A stretch of 28,533 bases of DNA, taken from positions 1 through 28,533 of the forward strand of contig JAPYVG010000024.1 of assembly GCA_028277025.1 (NCBI GenBank). Reading direction: 5' to 3'. Below the pieces are notes generated by a model. It saw only the letters and a program-made list of their open reading frames with translations, was not told the DNA's origin and searched no databases. Position 1 is the stretch's first letter; each line of letters begins with the position of its first letter. Shown here piece by piece: positions 1-7,855 of this stretch. Position numbers and translations under genes: made by a program. This DNA is from Sulfolobaceae archaeon (GTDB lineage: Archaea > Thermoproteota > Thermoprotei_A > Sulfolobales > Sulfolobaceae).

Positions 1-108
1 GAACTGGTGAGTGAGCTTAACCTGAGGAGCGTGGAGGCGTTTCTCAAGTTCGTTGAACGTTATTTAGGCGGACCGCCTGGACTGATGAAAATCTTTAAGT
101 TACGTTAA
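1..108 (+). CDS. Putative transposase, C-terminal end (cut by window edge)
   Basis: The frame is open from the first base and ends at a TAA at 106-108, giving 35 residues that finish in a basic, hydrophobic tail (GLMKIFKLR). I do not recognise the fold from so short a piece. The call rests on position: two bases after the stop begins a 15 bp sequence (111-125) whose reverse complement recurs at 28410-28424, just upstream of another ORF start, as expected for the right and left ends of two copies of one insertion sequence. GC content is higher here than in the DNA that follows. It could instead be the end of an ordinary host gene. Confidence 0.45.
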   Translation, partial: ELVSELNLRSVEAFLKFVERYLGGPPGLMKIFKLR

Positions 109-126
109 AGTCCCATAACTGCTGTT
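1..126 (+). mobile_element. Right end of an insertion sequence
   Basis: This covers the ORF tail plus a presumed terminal inverted repeat at 111-125 (TCCCATAACTGCTGT). The exact reverse complement lies at 28410-28424, and a 14/15 match lies at 1412-1426 inside the broken kinase gene. The element extends left of the window, so its length, family and target duplication cannot be read. The following stretch (127-270) is very AT-rich and holds no gene I can support. Confidence 0.5.
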
Positions 127-270
127 TGTGACTTGTTCTAGGGTGAACTTTATAACTAAGAATACCCAGATCATTAATACTAATAAATAGAGATAATTAA
201 AGAGTAATTCTATAATTATTAATGAATATGATAAGCTGATAAAGGTGAAAATAGTAATCTAAATGATAAC

Positions 271-867
271 CTACATTACAATTATTTTATCATTGTTAAC
301 TAGTATTTTTATTATGTCTTTTTTGGTTCCTTTTTCTATACACTTTCTTATTATCTCATCTTTAAACTTTCTTATCGAGTCTATCTTGTCGGCGTAAATA
401 TAAACCCTCTTATTACAGTTAAATTCTTTGAGTAGATCTAAAATAGAACTTGCCTTCTTTAATCCGTTTAAGGAGTAAATTGATATTACCTTTTCACCGT
501 TATACAATACTAATTTATTATTACTTTCAAATATACTACTGTTTTCAACAAATAAGGTTTCTGTTTTTCTGAATAGTCTTGTCAAAATATTTCCTCCTTT
601 TTCGATTGTGAAAATGGAGTTTAATTCTGGGTTATATACTATCTCATATTTCCCAATTTTAACCTTCTTGTTTAAAACAAGTTCAATTAAGTCCTTTAAA
701 TTGAGATTTAATTTTATATCCTCAAATTCCATTTCTACTAAAACTCTTTCAAGATCTAAAATTTTTATTCTAGGATTGTAAATTATAATGTTAACTGGCA
801 ATTTAGATAAAACATCAACGTATTCACTAACATACTCTCTATTGTTAGGATTGATAAATATGAGCAT
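271..867 (-). CDS. Hypothetical protein downstream of a broken kinase gene
   Basis: This is a 198-residue soluble, lysine- and isoleucine-rich protein with an ATG start at 867 and no signal peptide or membrane segment that I can see. I do not recognise a domain. It lies 56 bp downstream of the kinase pseudogene on the same strand, so the two were probably one transcription unit and the protein may once have worked with the kinase. The short spacer (868-923) is AT-rich and could carry its own promoter. Codon use is strongly AT-biased like its surroundings. The frame is intact although its neighbour is broken, so whether it is still expressed is uncertain. Confidence 0.6.
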   Translation of the reverse strand: MLIFINPNNREYVSEYVDVLSKLPVNIIIYNPRIKILDLERVLVEMEFEDIKLNLNLKDLIELVLNKKVKIGKYEIVYNPELNSIFTIEKGGNILTRLFRKTETLFVENSSIFESNNKLVLYNGEKVISIYSLNGLKKASSILDLLKEFNCNKRVYIYADKIDSIRKFKDEIIRKCIEKGTKKDIIKILVNNDKIIVM

Positions 868-1310
868 TCAACTAAATAATTACTTGTGTATTATTAATAT
901 TTTACTTTTTTGGGTGTAAAAAGTTATACGTATTTTGAGAGAATAGTAATTATCTCATCAACTGATGGTCTATTTTGCGGGTTTATGTCTAACATTCTGG
1001 TAATAAGTTGGCTAACTTCTCTCTCAACGTTTAAATTAACCCAGTCACTGCTCAACAGTATTTTAGCTTGATTTAATAATCTCACCGCGTTACCTACATT
1101 TCCATTAATATATTCGTCCACAGCCGAAGTGAAGGTTTGTAAATCTGGCCTATTATTTTTACCAGTTAGTGCCACATACGTTGTAACTCCTAACGCGAAT
1201 ATATCCATCTTAGGGTCAGCTCCTCTTCCATTAATTAAATTCTCTAACTGGTCTGGCGGGGCATACTCTGGGGTGATCTGATTAATTTTACCTCCTATTT
1301 TAACAGCACT

Positions 1311-1679
1311 GCCGTTGTTAACAGTTTCCGATAAGCCGTGAATTTTATGTCATTTAATATCCAGCAGTTATTAGATTTTGCCTTGACTTCAAGGCTACAC
1401 CTAACGAGAAATCCCATAACTTCTGTAATATCATTAACATTCCTAGCTCTTCTCATGAAAGTTTATAAATTTTGTAGTTACATACTAAAATGTAGAAGAG
1501 AGCCCTACTGTGAACTCGATGAGCAATGTGAGGGGGAGGATGGGTTCGATGAGGCTCCCTATGTCCTTGAAGGGAGTGGTTTAACTACCGCTCCCGTAGA
1601 CGGCATGGGGAGCCGGACAAGGGGGAATGAGGACGAGAGGTTGAATACAAATTCATGAAACCTCAATGAAAGTCCGACC
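1311..1679 (+). mobile_element. Insertion of about 370 bp within the kinase gene, possibly a non-autonomous IS derivative
   Basis: Kinase homology stops at about 1680 and resumes at about 1310; boundaries are estimated to within a few bases from the protein. A plus-strand open frame (1338-1658) crosses most of it. Its last ~35 residues (LEGSGLTTAPVD onward) look like the tail of an IS200/IS605-type TnpB, which is my impression and not a proven match. A stem can form between GCTCCC and GGGAGC near 1588-1612, as is common near ends of such elements. The left part holds an inverted repeat resembling the insertion sequences at both window edges. No direct target duplication is evident, which fits IS605-type insertion. 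Confidence 0.6.
1362..1426. repeat. Short inverted-repeat element resembling the flanking IS ends
   Basis: The right arm (1412-1426) read on the minus strand is ACAGAAGTTATGGGA, one base different from the repeat at 28410-28424. The left arm starts CAGCAGTTAT, sharing ten consecutive bases with it, and then diverges. The arms face each other around 35 bp that contains a smaller palindrome (GCCTTGA and TCAAGGC). This looks like two ends of the same IS family joined with almost nothing between them. Confidence 0.5.
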
Positions 1680-3010
1680 CCTAAATCCCCAAGCTTAACC
1701 TTTAAAGACTTATATACACTTTCTCCAGTGTTACCCATTTTTTGAGGGAAAAAGATATTTTGAGGTTTGACGTCTAAGTGAACGTAACCTAATGAATGCA
1801 TGTACTTTAACCCACTTGCGGTCTGCAAAATTACCTTATAAACAATCTTCCTCCAGAACACACTATTCGTTATTTGCGGGTTTTGTATTAAGTCCATGAA
1901 ACTCCCTCCTTCCATGAACTCCATTACGATCATTGGTGGTGAATTTAAATAAGCTTCAACATCACCACTTTCTATTAATTTTAACATATTTAAGTCAGCA
2001 ATTATAGCGTATAATCTTACTAAATTCTCGTTATTGCTAAGGTTAATTAGGTTGAATGCTTCTGATGTTAGATCCGAAAAGGAAAGCGAGATTGTAGACT
2101 GTGAGGGGAAAATTTAGGGATTTTAATAGCATAAGGCTTTTTATTTAATTCTCCCTTGAGCACGTAACCATTCCCACCAGTTCCCACAACGTTCAAGACC
2201 TTGTAATTATATAAGGTCTTACCAACCCACAGATTTGGATCCCAGTTAGCTATACTAATTTCTTTGAACGTTATTAAAACCCTTTGGTTGGGGTATGCTA
2301 TACCCTCTGAAGGAGATGGGATTAAAGCTTTTCCCTTGAGTTTGATGGCTTTTATCTTCCATCTTACCGGTTTATCAGTTGTATAAATGAAGGTCTTCCC
2401 TTTTAAGATATAACTTAAGTTGTCAATTTCTATTTCAGTGTTAACTTCACGGTCTAAGTTAAATACAATTTTACCTTTCTGTTTTGTGATTTGTTGTGGA
2501 ATTTGTTGAGGATTGACTTGGATTTTGAAGAACTTTGATGAGAAAGATTTTACCGGTATGCTTACTATAGAAAGAATTCCAGTTGCTAAGAAGTAACTAC
2601 CCCATAACATTAGAAGGACATAATAATTTGATAGTGCAATCGGTGTTGCTAGAAAGGTTAAAATTACGAGTAATATATACAAAGCAGAGTTTCGCTTAAG
2701 GATTGAGAAAATGGAAAGTGAGGGGAATATTAAAAATGCTAAAAGGAATGTGGAGGTCTTGTATATCATGTAGATTGAAAATGCGAGTGAGAATAATGCT
2801 ATTGTTGTGTAAATTATTCCTACGGTCTTATATTTCCATCTGAAAAGCAAGAACGCTGACAATATTGATGTAAGGAAATAGGTAAAGGTTAGTAAATGTT
2901 GTATTTCTGTTGTAGAGATAAAGAACATATATAGTGAGCCTAAAAACGCTATTATTGTAGCTGGTATTAACATTATTAGTTGTTTTATCACATACTTTGA
3001 TCTCTCAGAA

Positions 3011-3020
3011 AATATTATTA
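3011..3020 (-). promoter_or_regulatory. TATA box of the kinase gene
   Basis: On the minus strand the box reads TTTAATAATA and is centred about 25 bp upstream of the GTG at 2991. This matches the spacing of a leaderless Sulfolobales promoter and supports that start codon. Confidence 0.45.
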
Positions 3021-3217
3021 AATTTCACTATACGAAAGAAAAATTGATCCATTATAGTAATGGAACTTAATTTTGTAGTAATGTGTAGTTAAAGCCTATA
3101 AGTTGAGTACAATTTCTGCCCGTTTATGAGAAATAGGATTTAACTGGAAAATCTCTATGCATTTTTAACTATGATTTTATCATGAGTTATCGGAGTAAAA
3201 TATAAAGTGGGAGAGGA

Positions 3218-3439
3218 ATGGGTAATAAGGTTTTCACATTTGGTGATATAAGGATTCGTGAGGTTAAGGGTAAGTATTATGTTTACTTAATAGAGAAGGG
3301 TGATGGTGGTCAGAGAAGGGATCGTTATGTTGGTTCTTTAGATCAAATCGTAAAGGAATGTATTAGTATTAAAGTGCGGGGGGTGGGACTTGAACCCACG
3401 CAGGCCTACGCCAGCGGAGCCTCAGTCCGCCCCCTTTGA
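3218..3439 (+). pseudogene. SSV-type integrase, N-terminal fragment (IntN) at a tRNA attachment site
   Basis: The 73-residue frame opens with a short beta-rich module (IRIREVKGKYYVYLIE, then RDRYVG) seen in the N-terminal part of SSV-type archaeal tyrosine recombinases. It then runs into tRNA-Leu, where the antisense strand is translated as VGLEPT, and stops inside the tRNA. In this family the attachment site lies inside the integrase gene, so integration splits it into IntN, overlapping the tRNA, and IntC at the far end. IntN orientation places the former element to the left of the tRNA. No IntC or second attachment copy is visible, so most of the element is lost or lies outside the window. 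ATG at 3218 follows a GAGAGG. The catalytic domain is missing. Confidence 0.75.
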
Positions 3440-3459
3440 CCTTGCTCGGGCACCCCCGC
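3375..3459 (-). tRNA. tRNA-Leu (GAG anticodon)
   Basis: The minus-strand sequence folds as a class II tRNA of 85 nt. The acceptor stem is GCGGGGG paired with CCCCCGC, the anticodon stem GCGGA/TCCGC encloses the loop CTGAGGC (anticodon GAG), a long variable arm follows, and the T-arm contains GGGTTCAAGTCCC. The CCA end is not encoded and no intron is present. The 3' half is the attachment site used by the integrated element. Confidence 0.93.
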
Positions 3460-3484
3460 ACAATTATACATAGTTTCTTTACAG

Positions 3485-3492
3485 ATTAAAAG
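3485..3492 (-). promoter_or_regulatory. TATA box of tRNA-Leu
   Basis: The minus strand reads CTTTTAAT, centred about 29 bp upstream of the first tRNA base. The spacing fits archaeal tRNA promoters. Confidence 0.5.
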
Positions 3493-3606
3493 TTTACGTG
3501 AGTTTATCTTATCTCAGCTTTGGGGTCAATTTTTAAAATGTGTTATTACACTATAATTATTGATAAGGGATGAGTCTTTGATAAGTATGTAATAAGTAAA
3601 CAAGAG

Positions 3607-4677
3607 TTGAAAGTTCTTATACGTGAGTTAAAGAAATGGAGTGCCCCCGCAACAGTCCTCCTCTCTCTTTATATTCCGCCTGGAAGACCAATACCAGACG
3701 TGCTAAATCTATTAAGGCAAGAAGCTTCAATTGCACAAAACATAAAGTTAAAGAGGACTAGAGATGCAGTAACTTCTGCAATTCAATCAGCAATTGATAG
3801 ACTTACTCAAATTCCTAAAGTTCCAGATAACGGTCTAGTAATTTTCTGCGGTGAAAATTTCGATACGGAAGAATCCAAATGCTTTGTCTTCTCTCCACCT
3901 GAGAAAGTCCCATTATTCTTCTATAGAACAGACAAATATTTTCATCTGGAGTTCTTAGAAGACATGGTGGAGGAGAGTGATGTTTACGGTCTAATAGTTG
4001 TTGAAAGAGATTATGCTACTATAGGCTTATTGAAGGGTACTAGGATTGAAGTCCTTGATGAGTTTGAGGGTTTTGTACCGGGTAAACATATGATGGGTGG
4101 GCAGTCACAAAGGCGTATCGATAGGATTATAGAGGAAATGTACCAGAATTTCTTAAAGGAAGTAGGAGAAAAGGTGAACTCTTACTTTCTACCCTTTATT
4201 GAGTCTGGAAAAATGAAGGGAGTTTTATTAGGAGGGCCCGGCTATGCTAAGAAGGACTTTTATGACTCTGATTATATAGATTACCGTATTAAGAAGCTTA
4301 TACTACAACCTCTTTTCGATGTCCCAGACCAAGGTGAGGTAGGGCTAAAAGAAATGGTAATGAAAGCACAAGATATTCTAAAAGCTCACAAATACGTCCA
4401 AGTTCAAAACTTATTAGAGGAGTTAAAATATCATATTTCTAAAGACGATGGAATGGTGGTTTACGGTATTGAGGAGATAAGAAAAGCTTTACAGATGGGT
4501 GCTGTGGATTCCCTTGTAATTTATGACGAGCCAGGTAGTGAATTAGAGAAGCTTGCACAAGAGGCTGAAAAATATGGTACTAAGGTATTCGTTGTAGGCG
4601 ATGAATTACCAGATGCCGAATGGGTAAAGAAGACTTTTGGTGGTGCAATAGGTAAATTAAGATATAGAATTTACTGA
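3607..4677 (+). CDS. prf1: Peptide chain release factor subunit 1 (aRF1)
   Basis: This 356-residue factor recognises all three stop codons and triggers release of the finished peptide from the ribosome. Domain 1 carries the stop-decoding loop at residues 45-48, here NIKL rather than the usual NIKS. Domain 2 carries the catalytic GGQ at 164-166 within [12 protein letters not shown], and domain 3 shows the helix/strand pattern that binds the recycling ATPase ABCE1. The TTG at 3607 is the first usable start after an in-frame stop at 3571. The resulting N-terminus is slightly shorter than typical, so initiation at a less usual upstream codon cannot be excluded. A possible TATA box lies near 3551-3560. 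The 3' end overlaps the convergent apt gene by 7 bp. Confidence 0.95.
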   Translation: MKVLIRELKKWSAPATVLLSLYIPPGRPIPDVLNLLRQEASIAQNIKLKRTRDAVTSAIQSAIDRLTQIPKVPDNGLVIFCGENFDTEESKCFVFSPPEKVPLFFYRTDKYFHLEFLEDMVEESDVYGLIVVERDYATIGLLKGTRIEVLDEFEGFVPGKHMMGGQSQRRIDRIIEEMYQNFLKEVGEKVNSYFLPFIESGKMKGVLLGGPGYAKKDFYDSDYIDYRIKKLILQPLFDVPDQGEVGLKEMVMKAQDILKAHKYVQVQNLLEELKYHISKDDGMVVYGIEEIRKALQMGAVDSLVIYDEPGSELEKLAQEAEKYGTKVFVVGDELPDAEWVKKTFGGAIGKLRYRIY

Positions 4678-5288
4678 AGTATTTTTCTTCTCTTCATCTC
4701 ATCTAAGATCTTAGGCAAAGGTATTGGTGGTTTAATACCATAACTTTCCTCAAATTTTTTCTCTAAATCTTCAAGACCACTTTCGCTTATTATCTTTTTT
4801 ACTAAGTTTATTTCATCCTCCCAGTAATTCCACGGGTACATGAACCAAGCCCACTCCTTAACAAGGTAGGCAACGTAGTCAGGTTTTGCCTTAGATGTAG
4901 GCTCTATGTGTTGCATTGTAGCCGTTCTTACTTCAGCTGGGTTGAAACTATTCTGAACATAATTCTTTGCAAGTAATACGCTGTCTCCAGTATCTGTAAT
5001 GTCATCGACTATTAATACTTTTTTTCCACTTAAATCGACTTTGTAGGGATATTTTATTTTTGCCTCTGGTACGTGCGATGCTGTTTCTACCCAGTGTTCT
5101 ACTTTTATAGCTAAAACGTCCATTACACCTAGTATGTCTGCGAGTATTCTCGCTGGTACTAATCCTCCCCTTGCAATTGCTATAATTACATCTGGCTGAA
5201 ATTTGTCCTCTTTTATTATTTCAGCTAGTTTAGTAGACCATTCTACTACCTCATCCCATGTTACAACCTTTACCTTTATCTTAACCAA
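4671..5288 (-). CDS. apt: Adenine phosphoribosyltransferase, archaeal type
   Basis: This is a type I phosphoribosyltransferase. The PRPP-binding loop [13 protein letters not shown] lies at about residues 91-103, and the N-terminal ARGG motif binds pyrophosphate. The long C-terminal extension, with a WAWFMYPW segment, is seen in the crenarchaeal group to which the characterised Saccharolobus solfataricus adenine enzyme belongs. The gene is divergent from mtnP, whose product releases adenine, which supports adenine as substrate over guanine or xanthine. The TTG at 5288 is preferred because the TATA-like element at 5307-5318 is centred about 26 bp upstream, giving a leaderless message. The frame also allows a TTG at 5300, adding four residues. 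Confidence 0.85.
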   Translation of the reverse strand: MVKIKVKVVTWDEVVEWSTKLAEIIKEDKFQPDVIIAIARGGLVPARILADILGVMDVLAIKVEHWVETASHVPEAKIKYPYKVDLSGKKVLIVDDITDTGDSVLLAKNYVQNSFNPAEVRTATMQHIEPTSKAKPDYVAYLVKEWAWFMYPWNYWEDEINLVKKIISESGLEDLEKKFEESYGIKPPIPLPKILDEMKRRKILQ

Positions 5289-5306
5289 GTTAACTCCCAA
5301 GACATC

Positions 5307-5349
5307 TATAAATTAAACTTTATCAATTTTATGGTTTATACTTTTTATA
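5307..5349. promoter_or_regulatory. Divergent promoters of apt and mtnP
   Basis: The minus-strand TATA (GTTTAATTTATA, 5307-5318) serves apt and the plus-strand TATA (TTTTTATA, 5342-5349) serves mtnP. Each lies about 26 bp from its preferred start codon, so both messages should be leaderless. The two boxes are 23 bp apart, close enough for one bound regulator to affect both. Confidence 0.55.
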
Positions 5350-5371
5350 CTTGCACGTTAACAAATGTGTG

Positions 5372-6184
5372 ATGATTGAAATAAAAGAAAAGGCCTCAAT
5401 CGGTATTATAGGTGGTTCTGGGTTATATGATCCTAAAATACTTGAAAACGTGAAAGAGATCAAGATTTATACGCCTTACGGTGAGCCCAGTGATTATATA
5501 ACTATAGGTGAAGTCAAGGGTAAGAAAGTCGCTTTTTTACCTAGACACGGTAGGGGACATAGAATTCCGCCACATAAGATAAATTATAGAGCTAATATAT
5601 GGGCTCTAAAGGAGTTAGGTGTAAAGTGGGTCATTTCGGTTTCTGCAGTCGGCAGCTTGAGGTTAGACTACAAGCCTGGTGACTTCGTAATACCAGACCA
5701 GTTCATTGACATGACTAAAGGGAGGCAGTACACTTTCTTTGACGGCCCAGTAGTTGCTCACGTTTCAATGGCCGATCCGTTCTGTAATCATTTAAGGAAG
5801 CTCATAATTCAATCCGCTAAGGATCTAGGTATAACTGTCCATGAGAGTGGGACTTATATTTGTATTGAGGGGCCTAGGTTTTCAACGAGGGCCGAAAGTA
5901 AAGTTTGGAAAGAGGTATTTAAGGCCGATATAATAGGTATGACCTTAGTGCCGGAAGTGAATTTAGCTTGTGAAGCTCAAATGTGCTATGCTACTATAGG
6001 TATGGTTACGGATTATGACGTTTTTGCTGATATTCCAGTAACTGCTGAGGAAGTGACTAGGGTTATGAGTGAGAACACAGAGAAGGCTAGGAAATTATTG
6101 TATGAAGTTATAAGTAGGCTACCAGATAAACCTGATGATAGGGAGTGTAGCTGTTGCCAGTCCCTAAAGACAGCCTTAGTCTAA
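5372..6184 (+). CDS. mtnP: 5'-Methylthioadenosine phosphorylase (MTAP)
   Basis: The enzyme splits methylthioadenosine with phosphate into adenine and methylthioribose-1-phosphate, clearing the by-product of polyamine synthesis. The fold is the PNP/MTAP family, with the IIGGSGLYD phosphate loop at 12-20, [11 protein letters not shown] at 58-68 and the substrate segment [12 protein letters not shown]. Starting at the ATG at 5372 gives 270 residues. Cysteines then fall at 138, 164, 200, 205, 259, 261 and 262, the positions I recall for the disulfides and C-terminal CXC motif of S. solfataricus MTAP II. This supports both identity and start. The upstream TTG at 5351 would add seven residues but ignores the TATA box at 5342-5349. 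The 3' end overlaps the next gene by 31 bp. Confidence 0.95.
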   Translation: MIEIKEKASIGIIGGSGLYDPKILENVKEIKIYTPYGEPSDYITIGEVKGKKVAFLPRHGRGHRIPPHKINYRANIWALKELGVKWVISVSAVGSLRLDYKPGDFVIPDQFIDMTKGRQYTFFDGPVVAHVSMADPFCNHLRKLIIQSAKDLGITVHESGTYICIEGPRFSTRAESKVWKEVFKADIIGMTLVPEVNLACEAQMCYATIGMVTDYDVFADIPVTAEEVTRVMSENTEKARKLLYEVISRLPDKPDDRECSCCQSLKTALV

Positions 6185-6939
6185 AGCTCTACGATTTGCC
6201 TTTTGATTTTTCTGGCAACTTTGTTGTCATTTATAATAAAAGTTCTGAGTTAGAGGCCTATACACTTTCAAGGTCTTTAAATTCGCTTCTCGAGAAGTCA
6301 GTGAGGCTGATAAAACTGGAGGAGTTTCTACTTATGGAAAGTCCCTATGTCGATTTACCCGCTTATGTTTTAGCGTTTTTGGATGATATTAATGATATTC
6401 ATGATTTCCAGGATGTTATGTGGGCATTAAACGGTTACGGTTATTTAGTCTCTTGTAATCAAAACGTTAAAAAGAAGGGAAAAGTAGAGGTTATTAATTT
6501 TTCTGATGATTTATGTGAGGTTAATCTGTCTTTATCAATTATTAATAAAATTTCCTCTCTTTCTCGTAATAAAAGAGCAGAAGAAATAAGGAAAGAATTA
6601 GCAAATTTATCTACTTTGAAAGATTGGTTAAAGAATAAGATTTCACAGTTCGATTTCTCTGGAAGCATAGTCCTTTCTCCTATCTTATCACCAGCTAGGG
6701 GAGTATTAGAAAAATATTTAGGAAGGCAAGTCGGTAATTACGAGGATTTTATTAAATCGGATGGGATTATATTTATTACCACTACTGCGGATTTAACCGT
6801 AGTGAGGAGGAGGGAATTCTCTTTAAGGAGAGAAGGATTTAACGTTAAAGAAATTATATTTGATGTTGACCCCTTGTTAGCTCCAATTTATTTAATTCTT
6901 TTAACATATGTATATAAACAATTAAAAGGAGGAGTATAA
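6154..6939 (+). CDS. SIS-like (sugar isomerase-type) protein
   Basis: This 261-residue protein is not a close match to anything I can name. The C-terminal third (residues ~170-258) has a pattern like a SIS domain: a strand ending in [20 protein letters not shown], then [18 protein letters not shown], which resembles the last strand and helix of SIS domains in GlmS-type proteins. SIS domains bind phosphosugars. It lies between mtnP, with a 31 bp overlap, and the prenyl synthase gene, 1 bp away, so it is surely part of that operon. The first start is a TTG at 6154 and a later one is possible. A role with methylthioribose-1-phosphate, the sugar made by mtnP, is a tempting inference only. Confidence 0.6.
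   Translation: MPVPKDSLSLKLYDLPFDFSGNFVVIYNKSSELEAYTLSRSLNSLLEKSVRLIKLEEFLLMESPYVDLPAYVLAFLDDINDIHDFQDVMWALNGYGYLVSCNQNVKKKGKVEVINFSDDLCEVNLSLSIINKISSLSRNKRAEEIRKELANLSTLKDWLKNKISQFDFSGSIVLSPILSPARGVLEKYLGRQVGNYEDFIKSDGIIFITTTADLTVVRRREFSLRREGFNVKEIIFDVDPLLAPIYLILLTYVYKQLKGGV
6928..6932 (+). promoter_or_regulatory. Shine-Dalgarno site of the prenyl synthase gene
   Basis: GGAGG stands 8 bases before the GTG at 6941. A strong internal ribosome site fits an operon-internal gene and fixes the GTG as the start. Confidence 0.6.
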
Positions 6940-6940
6940 C

Positions 6941-7819
6941 GTGGATTTCGCTTTTTATTGGAAAAAGAGTAAGCAGATAATCGATAGGCTAATAGAGGAT
7001 TATTTAGCAAGTATTAAGGAATGGGAACTCTTAGAGGTAAGCAAATACATTTTAAAAGACGGGAAGAGATTTAGAGCTACGCTTACCATGTTCTTCACTG
7101 AGGCTTTAGGTGGAGAACTAGAAAATTCATACAAGGCCGCGTTAGCCACTGAGATATTACATTCTGCCTCTTTGGCTTTAGACGATATTGTTGATTATGA
7201 TACTGTAAGGAGGGGTGTTGCATCTGCTTGGGCTGTTTATACTAATAGGCGGGTTATTTTCATTACTAACTATTTAATTCCGACTGCACTTAACATGATC
7301 TCAAGTTACGGAGAAAGGGCTTTGAAGCTCAGTATTGACTTGTGGAGGGATACAGCTATAGGTGCTTTAAAAGATATGTACGGTTCTCCGAAAAATTACT
7401 TAGAAACTATTGAGTTAAAAACAGCTAGTCTCTTCAAACTTTCTACAATGCTTTCAGCGTTTTCAGCAAATAAAGAGGAGTATGCGGATTTAATGCTAGA
7501 TTTAGGCAAGTATTTAGGAATCGCATATCAAGTTATAGACGATTATATTGACTGTGTTAAGTATGAGAAGAAGGAGATTAAAGAGCTGGTGGGTAGCGCT
7601 AAGCAACTTTATGAGTTCAAAGGCAGTGATTATCCGAAGTATGTTAAAGAAGTTTATAATGATGCTGTGACAAATTATATTTCAACTGTCAAAAAGTTAG
7701 ATATTAAGGAGGGGTTTAGAGACACAACCATTCTAATACCCTCTTTTTTAGCTTACGGATTATTAAATGAGGCCGGCATAAGTGAGGAATTTCAGAGTTT
7801 CAGTAATAATAAACTATAA
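6941..7819 (+). CDS. Hexaprenyl-diphosphate synthase (short-type trans-prenyltransferase)
   Basis: The enzyme adds isopentenyl diphosphate units to an allylic primer to build a long prenyl chain. The first aspartate-rich motif is DDIVD at residues 81-85, followed by RR at 90-91. The second motif is DDYID at 200-204, and KDGKRFR at 39-45 binds the substrate diphosphate. At 292 residues it closely resembles the S. solfataricus hexaprenyl-diphosphate synthase as I remember it (ILHSASLALDDIVD, FITNYLIPTAL, ELKTASLFKLST). The C30 product would feed the side chain of caldariella-type quinones, linking it to the sdh operon in this window. A geranylgeranyl product is the main alternative. It starts at GTG with a good ribosome site. 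Confidence 0.87.
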   Translation: MDFAFYWKKSKQIIDRLIEDYLASIKEWELLEVSKYILKDGKRFRATLTMFFTEALGGELENSYKAALATEILHSASLALDDIVDYDTVRRGVASAWAVYTNRRVIFITNYLIPTALNMISSYGERALKLSIDLWRDTAIGALKDMYGSPKNYLETIELKTASLFKLSTMLSAFSANKEEYADLMLDLGKYLGIAYQVIDDYIDCVKYEKKEIKELVGSAKQLYEFKGSDYPKYVKEVYNDAVTNYISTVKKLDIKEGFRDTTILIPSFLAYGLLNEAGISEEFQSFSNNKL

Positions 7820-7855
7820 AAACGAGGTCTTCAGAGTGATGATTGGTGGTAGGGC

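Larger units (their letters stand above)
924..2991 (-). pseudogene. Membrane-anchored Ser/Thr protein kinase, broken by frameshift and insertion
   Basis: Three minus-strand fragments together make one eukaryotic-type kinase. The first (2991-2068, GTG start) has about six hydrophobic segments in its first ~150 residues, a beta-rich linker, then a glycine loop GTGGNGYV and the ATP-binding lysine in YAIKIPK. The frame then shifts near the 4-A run at 2109-2112. The second fragment continues to 1680 with EFMEGG, the catalytic loop HLDVKPQN and the magnesium motif written as DLG. An insertion (about 1311-1679) follows. The third fragment (about 1310-924) resumes with SAVKIGG, the PEYAPP segment, the MDIFALG helix and the C-lobe. 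DLG joins SAVK sensibly across the insertion. Sulfolobales carry several such kinases. A single-base sequencing error could explain the frameshift but not the insertion. Confidence 0.85.

Noticed and set aside
1338..1658. A 106-residue plus-strand ORF across the kinase insertion
   Set aside because: No ribosome site, odd composition, and it spans the inverted repeat. Only its last part may be a transposase remnant, so I list the insertion rather than a gene.
2109..2115. Programmed frameshift in the kinase gene
   Set aside because: The A-run could be slippery, but the large insertion further on already destroys the reading frame, so decay is the simpler reading.
3375..3439. End of the integrase fragment as normal protein sequence
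   Set aside because: The last ~20 codons are the antisense of tRNA-Leu. This reflects the attachment site, not a functional protein end.
7836..7842. GTGATGA upstream of the ligase gene as box C of an sRNA
   Set aside because: No CTGA occurs at guide distance downstream; the motif sits in the ribosome-site region instead.
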